Positions 46,329-57,754 of a DNA stretch of 64,000 nucleotides are shown here, one piece after another. This stretch comes from Cutaneotrichosporon cavernicola (taxonomy: Eukaryota > Basidiomycota > Tremellomycetes > Trichosporonales > Trichosporonaceae), in NCBI RefSeq assembly GCF_030864355.1, contig NC_083397.1, positions 2,232,001 through 2,296,000 on the forward strand, in the 5' to 3' direction. The position numbers and the translations under genes were made by a program. Position 1 is the stretch's first letter. Every line of letters starts with the position of its first letter. The notes under the pieces are model-generated. The model searched no databases, was not told the origin of the DNA, and was given only the letters and a program-made list of their open reading frames with translations.

Positions 46329-46840
46329 GCTGCCAGTTGCCAGTCCCGAGTGGGGTTGAGGAAAACTGCCCCAGGGATCGGAATGCTCCCCGCAACAACT
46401 GACCAGGCGCGGCCCGGTCCGCTCCTCTACCGGTCCCATGACTTGCCATTCCGCCACAAACGCCCAAACGCCCAACATCTATCATCAACCAACATCATCA
46501 TCACACAGTCCTTTCATCCTGCACGATTGCACGATTGCACGATTGCACTCATATGCGCATACCCGACAATTGCATGCCTTAACCTGGCCAGCCCTAGAAC
46601 ATCAGCACGCTCCACTTAATGCCTATATGAAGGAGACATATTACATTGGCAAGTGTTATCAACCGTATTTGTACAACAGAGTATGCTAGTGTTGAATCAA
46701 CCAACGTGTGACATGTCTAGAGAAAGGACATTGTGCGCGTAATGTGCACAGTACTGGCGCTTCCACTACGTCGATGGCGTCCAGTTCCACTGCCGGCACC
46801 CCAGTCCACGGCAACTCCGTTGCCTAAACCGAGCAGTCGG
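46329..46840. other. Convergent intergenic region
   Basis: About 0.5 kb between convergent genes. It contains three tandem GCACGATT units at about 46521-46546. No gene was seen. Confidence 0.5.
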
Positions 46841-49800
46841 CTATTTCGCCCGGCCGTTCTCGAGGGTGCGCCGCAGCGCCGCCCGCTCTTTGTCACGGAC
46901 GCTTGGGCTTTCGCTCGCTTTGCGCATGAACTGGAAGGGAACTAGCGGTGAGCCTGGGCCTGGGCTCTTCTCGGGCGATAGCGACGCCGCACGAAGGGGC
47001 AGCGGCGTTGTGGCGTGGGCTACAGGTGATGTGGTGGATTGCGCCGGCAAGTTCGCGCGGCAAGGGGTTCCCGGTCCGATAGATGACAATGACGACGTGG
47101 CGCGTTTCAGACTCGCGCTCGTGACTGTCACCGGGGACGTGTTCCAGCCGGACGACGAGTCAGTTGCCTCAATCTCGTCGGCAAAGTGCGACAGCAGGTA
47201 GCGCGTGAGTTCACACCACCCCCCTCCCACGCGCACCATGACCGTCTTGGACTCTAAGATGCGGCAGAAACACATGCGCGCGCGGGCGCCGTAACCGATC
47301 CAGTAGCGGCCCGACTCGTCCTTCCACTCGTCGGGCGAGAGGCGGCCAGCGGGAACAATGGGGACTCTCAGCTACTGTTAGTGTGGAACGACTTGGACGA
47401 CTCACGTCTAATTCCCTGAGGACGTTCTGCACAGCTGCGTCCAGCGTGCTCTTCTCGCGCGTCGCCTTGAACTTGGGCTTACGCGTGGCGGAGGCCGACG
47501 TCGGTGGCTCGCTGCCGAACCGGGCGCGAGGTCGAGTGGGTGTCGGCGCCTCGGCGAGGCTAGCGAGGTTGGCAGACGAACTTGTGGAGCGCGATAGACG
47601 GCTAGTGGATCGCGAAGTAGACAGCTTGAATGGAACTGGCACGGTCGGCGTCATGGCTCGGGGAATGGTTCTGCTGGGCATGCTGATGCTGGTTGGGAGG
47701 CTACTGCGTGGACGCGACATGGTCTTGGGGGTGAACGGTACGTTATCTAACGATGGGCGAGAGCGTCTAACGCGAGCCTGCGTCGTGTCCGATAACACAC
47801 GGCTCGGCGTCGGAGTGCCCCAGTCTTGGGTCCCGTTCGTGAACATGGAATTCGTCCTGGTACGCCGTGGAGCTGGGTTTAAGGGCAGACGAGGCTTAGC
47901 TCGTCGCTCCGAGGCGGTCGCAGAACTTTCAGCAGTGGAGCTGCCCGCCACCGAGTCCTCTTCAGCGACCACTCGTAACTCCCTCCAGGTGTTGGAAACT
48001 CGGCGCCGCTCCAGCGCGACGCGCGAGTCGCCCAGTAGTGGAAGAGATAGGTTTTGAAGAGTGTCAAATGCAGCTTGCGCTTCGCCTTCAGCTGCCCGCG
48101 TAGCTTCCCGGCCAGCTCCCGCGTCGACAGTGTCGAGGAGACGGCTAAATGCCTCATCGCACACGTTCGCGGCATCGGAAACCTTGGCCAAGCCCTTCAG
48201 GTCCGGAACCAGGAACCCCTGACTCGCAACCTTGTCAAGCAGCATCTTTAGTTCAGGCGAGTAGGGTTGCGCACGGGCAATGGACCGCGCAGTGTCCGCA
48301 ATCGCGGTGAACGCCTTGGCGAGCTGCTCGGCCTCGGAGGAATTCGGCAGACGGCGCCGCTTGGGGGTGGCACGAAGCTGGGCAGGCGATGGGTGGACGA
48401 TGGCCTCCAGGTCTAATGCATCGAGGCCGCCGGATAACGATTGGACCTTCTTGGCCACTTGATCGGGAGTGCGGGGGATGTCGCCGCTGGTGACGTTGAC
48501 AGGCGTGACAGAGCGCGCCAGGAGCGACTGCGCGACAACGTCCTCGAGCTGCCGTTGCCACTTCTCGGCCTTGGTGATCTGCCCGAGAGCGGCTTCCCGC
48601 GCCACGTCCGCCGATGAGAAGACGTCTGCGGCCTTGCGCATGTCTATGCCATCTGATGCGTCGGCACCGAGAACATCGTTGAGTTTGGTAACCAGCATGC
48701 GGACGGTCGAAGCGTGTTTGCCGATCGCCTCCGCGCCTGTGCGGATGCTCTCCACGGCATGCTCGTGGCGCGAAGTCGGGTTGTCGTCCTTGAGGTGGCC
48801 GAGCTCGTCCATCAAGCGGCTGAGAGTGGTCTGGAGCTGCTCCTTGGCTGCCTCCAAGGACTGAGTTGCGCTGCGCACAGGAGCCGCCCAGCGCTCGTAA
48901 GCGAGGCGGTCGTGCACACCCGAGAGCCGTGCAATGGAAGCCATGACGCGGGCCGACTGGTGGTTGACCTCACTGCGCACTCGTTTGTCGAGGGCGACGA
49001 GGTCTGGCATGGTTGACATGAACATCGAGCGCTCCCCCACGCGGTCCACAGGCGTTAACGGCGGTGTCAAGGGACCGCTGGATCCTCTCAGCTCATCATC
49101 TGGCGACCACGCGGAAGAGGACGGCTCTTGTCCAGACACGAGACCGACTCTCGGGATGATGCTGTCGTTCCATTCAGTGACGCGCCCCCGCAGGTCGGCA
49201 ACGATGGCGTCGGATGCAACGGAAGTGGCCTCGGGGAGGCTGTTGCCGGCGGCCTCGAGTTGCTCGACGAGTCGGTTGGCCTCGCCTTGCAAATCTCGGA
49301 CTGTCTTCGCCTGCGCCGACACACGCTGGAAGACATCCAGCTCGTGACACGCTTCGACCATGTTATCTCTAGTTTGCTTGAACGTCGATTCTAAGGGAGG
49401 AATCGCATCCAATGTGAAGGGCATCGCACGGAGTCGTCCCATGTCGCGGTCGAACTCGGAGGCCCGCTCCTGGAGGGCACTGAGGTCGTCATTGAGTGTA
49501 GTGGGCAGTGAGGATGGTGAACAAGGGGACCAGGCAGCTAAGTTGATTGCACGGATGACGTCAGATCGCAAAGAGCTTAACCCGTTCGAGATCTCCTCGT
49601 TCGCCTCCCGAATGCTGAGGACGAGCGGTACAGCATCGGCATCACTGCGCATTCGCTTGGCGAGCTCTGCGCATCGCTTACCAAGTGATATGAGGTCGTG
49701 CGAGTCGTCGTCGACTAGTGGGCCCAGGTCGTCGGGGACACCGTCCTGCGGCAAGTGAGGCTTGACTGCCATGGACGCGCTGGACAGCGCCTTGCGGTAC

Positions 49801-51557
49801 TGCATGACGGCCAGGACAGTGGTCTCGTGGGCGTCAGTGGCAGCTCTCGTCGCCATGTCGCCCTCGTCGGTCCACGAAGCGATGTTCCGGAGCCACTCTG
49901 AATGGTCGCCCCCGTTTGAAGCCACGCCACCAAGGGTTGGTCGGGGAGCCGTGTCTGACCCCATCTCAAGCTGCAGAATCGCCTGCTGTAGGTGTTCCCG
50001 GAGCATTTGCACTCTGGCGTGTTGCGCTTGCAGAGCTTCCCGGGCCCTGAGGAGTTGGCCGTAGTACGCGAGCATCTTGTCGCCCAGGTCCAGGTCGACC
50101 TCAGCGTCGCTGCGCGCCTCGTTGAGGGCAGCGAAGACGGCCTCGTTATGGTCGTCCTTGGCCGGGAAGGCGGGGTGCGATGGCATCGGTAACGATTCGG
50201 CGTCCAAGGGCGGGGGAAGAGCCGAACTCGCGTCGGCGAACATCTGCTGCAGCGCCGCATGCTTGCTGCTCGTGGGGACCTGAGACAGAGCACTCTTGAT
50301 CTCAACCAAGAAGTCGGACCCAGCCTTCCCCGCGCGTGCCGACCGTGAGAAGTGGTCATGGCCCTTACGGCACTGCTGCTCGAACGACGTGCACCACGTC
50401 ACCTTGTTGCCAATGTCTGTGGCTCTGGCCTCGAGCTCTTCTTGCAGATCAATCAGAGCATCGGGGATGGCGTGCTGGCCGTCCTCTTCCAGCGGACCAT
50501 CGACACCGCCAAGGTCCTTGAGGCAGCCAGCTTGGTCAATCATCTTGTCGAGGATTGCGCCGCTGCGCTTAACCAGGTTATACTGCAGATTACGGTGCCG
50601 CGTCTGCAGTCCAACCAACTGTGAGCGGAGGATCGAGATGTGTAGTGCCGACCGGGGCACATTGTGTGGCTTTGACGGGGATCCCGGAAGCTTTGTGGGT
50701 GAAGGGGTTCGGGTTGGAGAGCGTGGAATCTGTGTGGATCCAAGGGGCGGTGTCATGGGAGCCACTGCGTCTTCTGGAAGCGATTGCTCTGACGACGAGA
50801 GGCGAATCTTGGGCGAAGGTGGCAGTTGTGCCGAGCTGCGTCTCCGTCGTGGTTCCCATCGGAGTATGGTGGCCGCGCCTGGCAGCCACGCTTGGGCTTC
50901 GGCCACGACATGGTCGATCTCGTCTGCAACGCTCTCAGTCTCGCGTCGGACTTCGTAACGCAAGTCGTCCCAATGCAGGCGGAGGGACGTGAGCTCGAGT
51001 ATCGACCCACGATTGCGTAGGACGGCGAGCAGTTGGTCGATGAGGAGGATTAGGTCGAGTGTGACCTCGACAAGATCGGTGGACGGTTGCGTCAGGGGAA
51101 CACGGGTCATTTCTGGGCAGGTGTCAGAACGACATCTCGGGTTTGCCAAGACGGTGGCATGTAGACGTACGGCGTGTCTTCTCCTTCATGCGCTCCATAT
51201 CGCCATCGTCAAAGCGCTCGACCTCGTCGACGAGCGCGTTTCGTTCATTGACCCATGCGGCGAGCTGAGCTTTGTTTGGTAGTCGCCACTTGGACGATTC
51301 CGCGCCGGCGCGGACATAGCCTGCCGTGCTTCCTGGGTCTGGTACGAGGACCGGGTGAACGAAGGGGTATACGGGCGCTAGGGCCTTTAGAGACTGGGAG
51401 CGTCAACTGATTGTTCAGACATTGTGGTGAATGCCAGACTCACCTCGAGCTTGCCTTCAAACCACCTGCGCTTCTCGACGAACGCGAGCAGTTCCTGCTG
51501 GTCGGCGTAGGATAAATCCTGTGGCCTAGGATTTGTGTTGTCTGTTTCTCCGTTCAT
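46841..51557 (-). CDS. Kar9-like / GAR-domain cytoskeletal linker protein
   Basis: A large coiled protein that probably links microtubules to actin or the cortex. Introns of 50, 58 and 34 nt leave 4,575 nt and 1,524 aa. The start MNGETDNTNPRPQDLSYADQ is followed by FVEKRRWFEGKLESLKALAP. LPNKAQLAAWVNERNALVDE leads into about 1,000 residues of spectrin-like helical repeats. This resembles the fungal Kar9 (cortical attachment) region, a tentative assignment. A basic, Ser/Pro/Arg-rich region (about residues 1150-1360) follows. Near residues 1385-1460 lies a Gas2-related (GAR) microtubule-binding domain: PIVPAGRLSPDEWKDESGRY, WIGYGARARMCFCRILESKT and VMVRVGGGWCELTRYLLSHF. This domain is firm. The disordered tail ends LENGRAK. 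Correct splicing of the last intron uses the AG at TAACAGTAG; the nearer alternatives break the frame. Confidence 0.82.
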
Positions 51558-52302
51558 GTTGGAAACAACGAGTGTGATGTTGGATTTAGATGTCGAGCAT
51601 CACAGAGAGAAAGCGAGGGGTTTGTCGAACAAGTGCAGGTGGTGGTTGAGAGTATGGTGGTGAGAAAGGAGCGTGCGCCGTGTGTGGAAGAGTGGGTGGC
51701 TAGGTGGGAAATGTGGGAATGTGGAAGGGTGCGGTGTGGTGGGTGGGGCAAGCAACCTTGAAAGTTGGCGTTGGAGGAAGAGCAATGAAGAGGATGTAGG
51801 AGGAGTAGAGAGAATAATCGAAGAGAGAATAGATGAGGAAGAGGAAGAGGATGAGGATGAGGATGAGTGATTGCGAGTGATGAGACCAAGATGAAGAAGT
51901 GAATGAATCAACGAGATCCAACGTGTTGATGATGCTCGGATCACCTGTAGTTTGTATCACGCGCCTCTTTGACTGTCATTTGAATTGACATTTCAGCCAT
52001 GTAGTTGTAAATGCCGTAATAGGATTGTTCCTGTAATGCTTTGTGATGGTTTGGTCTGGGCTTACCAGGCACGAGTGTTTTGGGTGTGGTGTGCCGATGT
52101 CCGCGTTAGCAGAGTGCCGAAGCTGAGACTACAACTGACCCACTCTGTCATTAACACGTACTGCAGTTAGACAGCTCAGAGTCCTTGTTGATTCCACTCG
52201 GTTTACTCACATCACCATTCAACCCAACTACCAACTACACTACCCTACTACTCGTCTTACCACCTCAATCACCCCTGATATGTTCAACTCATAGCCTCTA
52301 CC
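51558..52302. promoter_or_regulatory. Divergent promoter region with GA-rich repeat
   Basis: About 0.75 kb between divergent starts. A GAGGAA/GAGGAT repeat at about 51835-51868 gives a CT-rich leader on the coding strand of the Kar9/GAR gene. No gene was recognised. Confidence 0.45.
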
Positions 52303-54552
52303 ATGCTCCGACACTCCATCAGGCTCCCCATCACGCCCACTCTGCAGCCACGACCAGCCTGGCCATCACCCAACGCTGTCGCGTCATCGTCCCGCCGCCC
52401 TCTATCCACTCGCGCTCCCCCAACACCACCTCCACAGCACTACAGCTACACCCTTCTGCTCAAGGGCAAGTTGAAATATGACGCGCAATGGATACAGCCC
52501 CGACTGCATCAACAAGCCTCGGTTGGGACCCCGCCCTTGCACTTTGGGCGCAGCTGGGTAGCTTTCGGGACGAGTCGACCAAGTACACATCTGCTTCTTG
52601 GGGCTAGATCGTATGGCGTCGGGGCTCTGATTCGGAATGTACCGCAGTTGGGGACGATACGCGGTTTCCATGCAACGTCGCGCCGTCAAGCCCTCCCTCT
52701 CGTGCCGGCCCTCGGCGCTCTTCTCAAGGTATGAAATACCCAAGTTGGCAAACCGTTGCTCATGCGCAAGGGAACCACGTTGCTCACACTTGCGACAGGC
52801 CTGTCGAGAGTGCTCCTCTCGTTTTTACCCATTGGAACGCTTGCCATGTTCCGGTTCCGCAGGCCCGTCGACTGGCTAGCCAAGGACAAGCGGATCCCAA
52901 AGGCGTCGCCCGACGCCGAGGAGTTTTGGAAGATGTGGTGTGAGGGGGAGAAAGGCATTTCCCTTACACAGGCCGACGCGATCTCACTGGTCGAGGCGCC
53001 CGAGACCCCGAATGGCGATCTCATCTCACCCGACGGCCGTATTGCGTACGTGCTCCCAATGCGAGCGACAACTCGCGAAAGATGGCGCGACAAGCAGCCG
53101 ATCAAGCCTGAGGACGTTGACGAGAATACCCGTGCCCACGCCAAATGGGTCAAGCGCATGGCGGCCAGCCTGCGCCGTGGGTACTTCTTCCTACCACCCC
53201 TTCCGTCAGTCAGCGTACGGTTCTACAACGAGCTCTCGACCAAGGAGCAGCACGAGGTCGACGCACTGCGGCAATACTGGACGAGTCTGCGAATGTTCAA
53301 GGACCGACTGTACATGACGCGGTGGATCGTCACTCTGCTCTTCTTCATGCCTGTGCTCCTGCTCCTTGGTGTTTGGGCGACGGCGCTGGAGCGGGTGCCT
53401 GTCACAGGGCGGTGGCGGCTAATTCTGCTCACGACCGAGGAGGAGGAGGCCGTCGCCGCAAGTCTCGAGGGCGCAAATTGGTACAAGAGCGTCATCAACC
53501 TGCTCTCAACGCCCGAGAAATCTGCCCCGCCCATTGTGCCGTTGAATGACTGGCGATGGCAGTGGGTGCAGAGCACGCTTCGACGCCTCGAGGCTGGCGT
53601 GCTTGCCGCCGTCGAGCGCGTTGACGGTGGCGAGTTGGGCAGGCCCATCGACGCCGATGAAGACAGCATTTGGCCTCCACCATCCAAGTACCCGCTGCGG
53701 CCTCGGCTTCGCGCCTCTGCGCGCCTCCACGCAAGGCTACCAGGCAGCACCAAGGACGCGAGGTCAGAGAACATGGAGGTCGGGCCGCCGTACAATGTCA
53801 TGCTCATGGACGCGCCGGACTGCAACGCGTTCTCGTACGGGTTCGGTGGCAAGAGTGCGGGTGGCATAGTCATCTTCACAGGCCTGCTGGACGAGATCCT
53901 TGCACACAACACAGCATCTGAGTTTGAGGCACCGCCACCCAAACCCAGAGGGTTCCTCGACGGTTTATTCTCGACCGCACCGCCGCTGCAAACTCACGCT
54001 CCGCCAACAGAGGAGCAGACACTTCATCTGGCCATGGTGCTCGCCCATGAGATGGGTCACCTCCTACTCTCGCACCACCTCGAGACTCTGTCGCACCAGC
54101 AGGTGTTGTGGCCGTCCATTCTGGGGTTGCAGGTCGACATCATCCGCGCGATCATCTGGCCGTTCACGATCTTCTTGGGTCCCGCTGTCAACGATGCCTT
54201 GGCGAGCCTTGGGCGTACGACGGCCGAGGAGATGAAGGAGCACTTCGGGCACGTCGGCTTTGAGCGGCGACACGAGTATGAGGCGGACCTTGTCGGCATG
54301 AGGTGGGTCTTAGGAAGGGTGTGCTGACGATATAGGGTGCTCGCTCATGCGTACTTTGACCCGCGGAAGGCAGTGAAGAACTTTGCGGGCAGCATCGCCT
54401 CGCTCGAGGAGATCGGGAATGGGGAGGGTTCGCTTCTCGACATGATCAAGCTGTGGAGCTGGTCAAGCCACCCGTCGACGACGGAGAGGACGGAGGCGAT
54501 GCGTACCGAGTTGAGCCGCTGGGCTGCTTACGATGACAAGGAGCGGGAATAG
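52303..54552 (+). CDS. OMA1: Mitochondrial inner-membrane metalloendopeptidase OMA1
   Basis: An M48-family zinc protease of the mitochondrial inner membrane that degrades misfolded proteins and cleaves stress substrates. Removing introns of 42 nt (ending CGCAAG) and 33 nt gives 2,175 nt and 724 aa. The alternative acceptor at GCGACAG would break the frame. The N-terminus, MLRHSIRLPITPTLQPRPAW, is Arg/Ser-rich without acidic residues, fitting a mitochondrial presequence. TM segments are TTLLTLATGLSRVLLSFLPI and MTRWIVTLLFFMPVLLLLGV. The peptidase has NVMLMDAPDCNAFSYGFGGK, IVIFTGLLDEIL and the zinc site LAHEMGHLLLSHHLE. The downstream HEYEADLVGMR supplies the third ligand. At over 700 aa it is about twice yeast Oma1; the excess is N-terminal, and a DGGELGRPIDADEDSIWPPP insert precedes the catalytic domain. 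Confidence 0.93.
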
Positions 54553-55760
54553 GTGCGCGAACGGTTGCGGGAAGCGGGAGTAGAAGTGTAAAGGGGGTTA
54601 GGCTACTTGTGGAGTGCGTAGAAGGGAGAAGCCTGCCTTGATAGATATTACCATGTTGTCACTACTCGCTGTTCAATCTTGTTTTGCAAGTGGGTCGGGC
54701 GAGGTGGAGGTCGTTGAATGTGGTCACTGTACGGGGTATTGTCGCGTGCCTCGCCAAGCCAGAATCCCGATCCCGACAACAGCCGCATTTTACCGACTGA
54801 GCGCTTGGCTCACTGACTGACCAAACAACACTCAACACTCAACAGCGAGGACGACGCCTTTGGCATTGACGACGGCCTTAGGGCCGAGGAAGAACACGAG
54901 GAATTGAGACTTGGAGAGAACGGAGTAGAGCGTCCGCGGAGGTCAGCGGACAGCTGAACGAGCCAGACAGGGACAGAGAGGTAGGGAGAGAGAGAGAGAG
55001 GGAAGGGCAGGAGCACAGGCTGCGCTGACACGGCGCCAGATGAGATGAGAGCGATGAGAAGAATGAATTCCGGCGCGTCACGGCCACGTCTCCTCGGATT
55101 CTTTAAGTGTTCCACAATCCGCGACCAGCAACATGATAGCATACACAATGCGGGGTAGGATTGTGTCTAGGGCGCTTAGACGGGAATCGTGCACCGATAT
55201 CTGTTGGCCGACGCTGCTCCTGAGGATTCTGGTACATCTCGCAGTGGACAATGCGCTGGGATAGCATAGCGCACCCTTTCATGATGGACGGTTGAACAAG
55301 GTGTTTGATTGAGGAGGGCCGGCGGCGCTATCAGTTAATTGATCCGTGCAAGAGGCGTCGGGTTGCGTCGGCAACGCCCAGAACGAAATGAACAAAGAGC
55401 TGCGTATCTCTCAGGAGCAGGGAACCAGGATCCTAACATACTGCCTCTTATATGCATCTACAACTTTGTTACATTCTGCAAATATTGATGGTAGGATTTC
55501 CGAGGAAATTGATGATAATGTTGTTACGTACATTTATCCCTCGGCAAGTGCCTGAGATTATGGCCAAGCTCCAGTTGCAACTAAGCGCTCTTTGTCCCAG
55601 TTTGTCCCAGCCGCCTATCTCCCGCCCGACTCAACCATCCCCTCATGGGCCGACACAGTTCCGGCCCAGTTGGCCCAGCTCAAGAAAGCCAGAGAGGGGA
55701 GACATAAGAATATCGACGCTGTTCCTTTCTCTCCCAGTTACCCGTTACCCCACATACACC
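54553..55760. other. Intergenic region with an unassigned exon-like segment
   Basis: About 1.2 kb between OMA1 and the FAD oxidase, both on plus. Near 54841-54960 both strands show coding-like codons. On plus the acceptor-like CTGAC...CAACAG precedes SEDDAFGIDDGLRAEEEHEE. On minus there is FLVFFLGPKAVVNAKGVV followed by a stop. Neither can be tied to a start codon or donor. A GA/CT repeat lies at 54980-55005. The rest is AT-richer leader of the oxidase gene. Confidence 0.4.
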
Positions 55761-57496
55761 ATGTCGCAGAAGGTCGTCATCATCGGTTCTGGTATGTCTC
55801 GGCGTTGAGCGTCGGCGCCGCCCTATCTGATCTGATGGGCGCATTGGCGTGGGGCGATTTTTTCCAGCAAGAGAACAAGGGCACTAACCCCAGGCGTGTT
55901 CGGCATGTCCACCGCCCTCTGGATGCTCCAGACGGAGAAGGACAAGTACGACGTCACGATCCTCGAGAAGTGCGAGACTGTGCCGGCGCCGGATGCCGCA
56001 TCGACTGGTGAGTTGGAGCTGGCGACTGAGATGTGGAAGGGCGAGGTGTGGTGACATGACACACCGAGGGTGGCGCATAGGTTGAGGGGAGTAGGAGCCG
56101 ACTGAGTGGCGAGCATCGAGCATGGGTCGAAGCGCTCCGCTAGTATGACAGCTGGGGTTTTCGAGTCAGAATTCTGGGCTCAACAAAGCGCCTGGGAGGA
56201 CTGCAAGGTCGTGGTGACAAACCTCAGTCCTTGGCCCGACAGCCGCGGGTCTACGTGCCCCGAGTCAAGTTTCTGCAAACGCTCTCCGACAGCCTCCAAA
56301 AACAGCCGCTGACCCCAGACATCAACAAGATCATCCGTGCGGGTGACTACGCCGACCCCGAGCTGTCGGCCCTCTCGGTCGAGGCCGTCGAGATGTGGAA
56401 GCGCCCCGAATGGGAGGGATGCTACCACGAGAGCGGCGTCATGTGCCTGTCGGGCTCGGACCCGCGCGGCACACAGTACGTGCAGGAGTCGTACAAGAAC
56501 TGCAATGCTCTCAACCTCGAGCCTCGGGCCAAGAACAGCAGCGCCGACATCAAGGGCGTGTTCCCTCCCGAGCTTGTGACTGGCGCGTTCCCCGACCGTG
56601 TCGGCTACCACAACGTGACTGGCGGGTGGGCCGAGTCTGGACGGTCCATCGAGATTGGCCTGCGCCGCGTGCAGGAGCTTGGCGGCAAGATCCTCGCTGG
56701 CGCCGAGGTCGTGTCGTTCCAGAAGGCCAAGGACGGCAAGACGGTCACTGGCGTCGTCCTCAAGGACGGGAGGGTCATCCCCGCCGACCTTGTTGTTGTT
56801 GCCGCGGGTGCGTGGACTCCCGGACTCCTCGAGAACCCCGCTGTTGCCGCGCGCCTGCCGCCCATCGTCGCGTCGGGCCAGACGGTCTGCATCATCCAGC
56901 TCACTCCTGAGGAGGCCGCCATCCAGTCCAAGGTTCCCGTCGTCTTCAACCTCGACAATGGGTTCTACATTTTCCCTCCCACTGCCGACGGCCAGGTCAA
57001 GATGGCTATTCACAACAAGGGATGGACCTCGTCGCTCGGCGCCAGCGCGTTTGGCAGCAACGTCTCGGTTCCCCGCACCAAGCTCTCGTCCGACGCCGAT
57101 CTCGGTACTCTTCCCGCCGAGGCCGTCCACACCATCCGCGCCCACCTGCGTGACCACTACCCCGAGCTGGCCAAGAAGCCTTTCGCCGACGTCCGCATGT
57201 GCTGGTACTGCGACACGGTGACTGGCGACTGGCTCGTCGACTACCACCCCGACTTTTCCAACCTCTTTGTCGCGACTGGTTGCTCAGGCCACGCGTTCAA
57301 GTTTGCGCCCAACCTCGGCCGCGAGGTGCTTGCGCTCATTGAGCGCCGCCCCACTCAGTTCACCGACCGTTTCTCCTTTGCCCCCACCAACCCCCACGGC
57401 GCCGACTACCGCGGCGGTGAGATCCGCGAGATCAACCTTAACGAGCTCGCTGGCCCCACCGACCTCCTCCCCTTCGGCCGCCCCTCCCGCCTGTAA
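55761..57496 (+). CDS. FAD-dependent amino-acid oxidase, fructosyl-amino-acid/sarcosine oxidase family
   Basis: A flavoprotein of the DAO superfamily, MSOX/FAOX branch, oxidising a secondary amine or N-alkyl amino acid with H2O2 release. Fructosyl amino acid, pipecolate, saccharopine or sarcosine are all possible substrates. Introns of 102 nt (55792-55893) and 311 nt (56008-56318) leave 1,323 nt and 440 aa. The dinucleotide motif VVIIGSGVFGMSTALWML and VTILEKCETVP lead to DAASTDINKIIRAGDYADPE, restored by the second junction and diagnostic of the family. HNVTGGWAESGRSIEIG, VVVAAGAWTPGLLENP and FYIFPPTADGQVKMAIH follow. The flavin-attachment region MCWYCDTVTGDWLVDYHPDF has the Cys that binds FAD covalently in relatives, then LFVATGCSGHAFKFAPNLG. 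The C-terminus SRL is a PTS1-type peroxisomal signal, fitting H2O2 production. Confidence 0.9.
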
Positions 57497-57754
57497 GTTT
57501 GCAAGTTTGCATAGTTTCGGTTCTTGTCTGTACGTGCTTCGGGTTCGAGATGCATTGCATGAAACAGTGCTCCGGGGAGCTGCAGTGGTTAGAGGGTATC
57601 CCACTATTTTACAAACTAAAATGGTAATCAGACAAGTTGCCGGTGCCTGGCCATATACCATCTTGCGGAATGTGACACGATACTTTTGTGAATGAATGTT
57701 CCAACCACCACATCTCCTTCCTCAACATTACCTCATTCAATCCTTACGGGCAAC

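Noticed and set aside
52790..52800. Acceptor GCGACAG for the first OMA1 intron
   Set aside because: It shifts the reading frame. The acceptor at CGCAAG (42-nt intron) keeps frame and gives an exact multiple of three.
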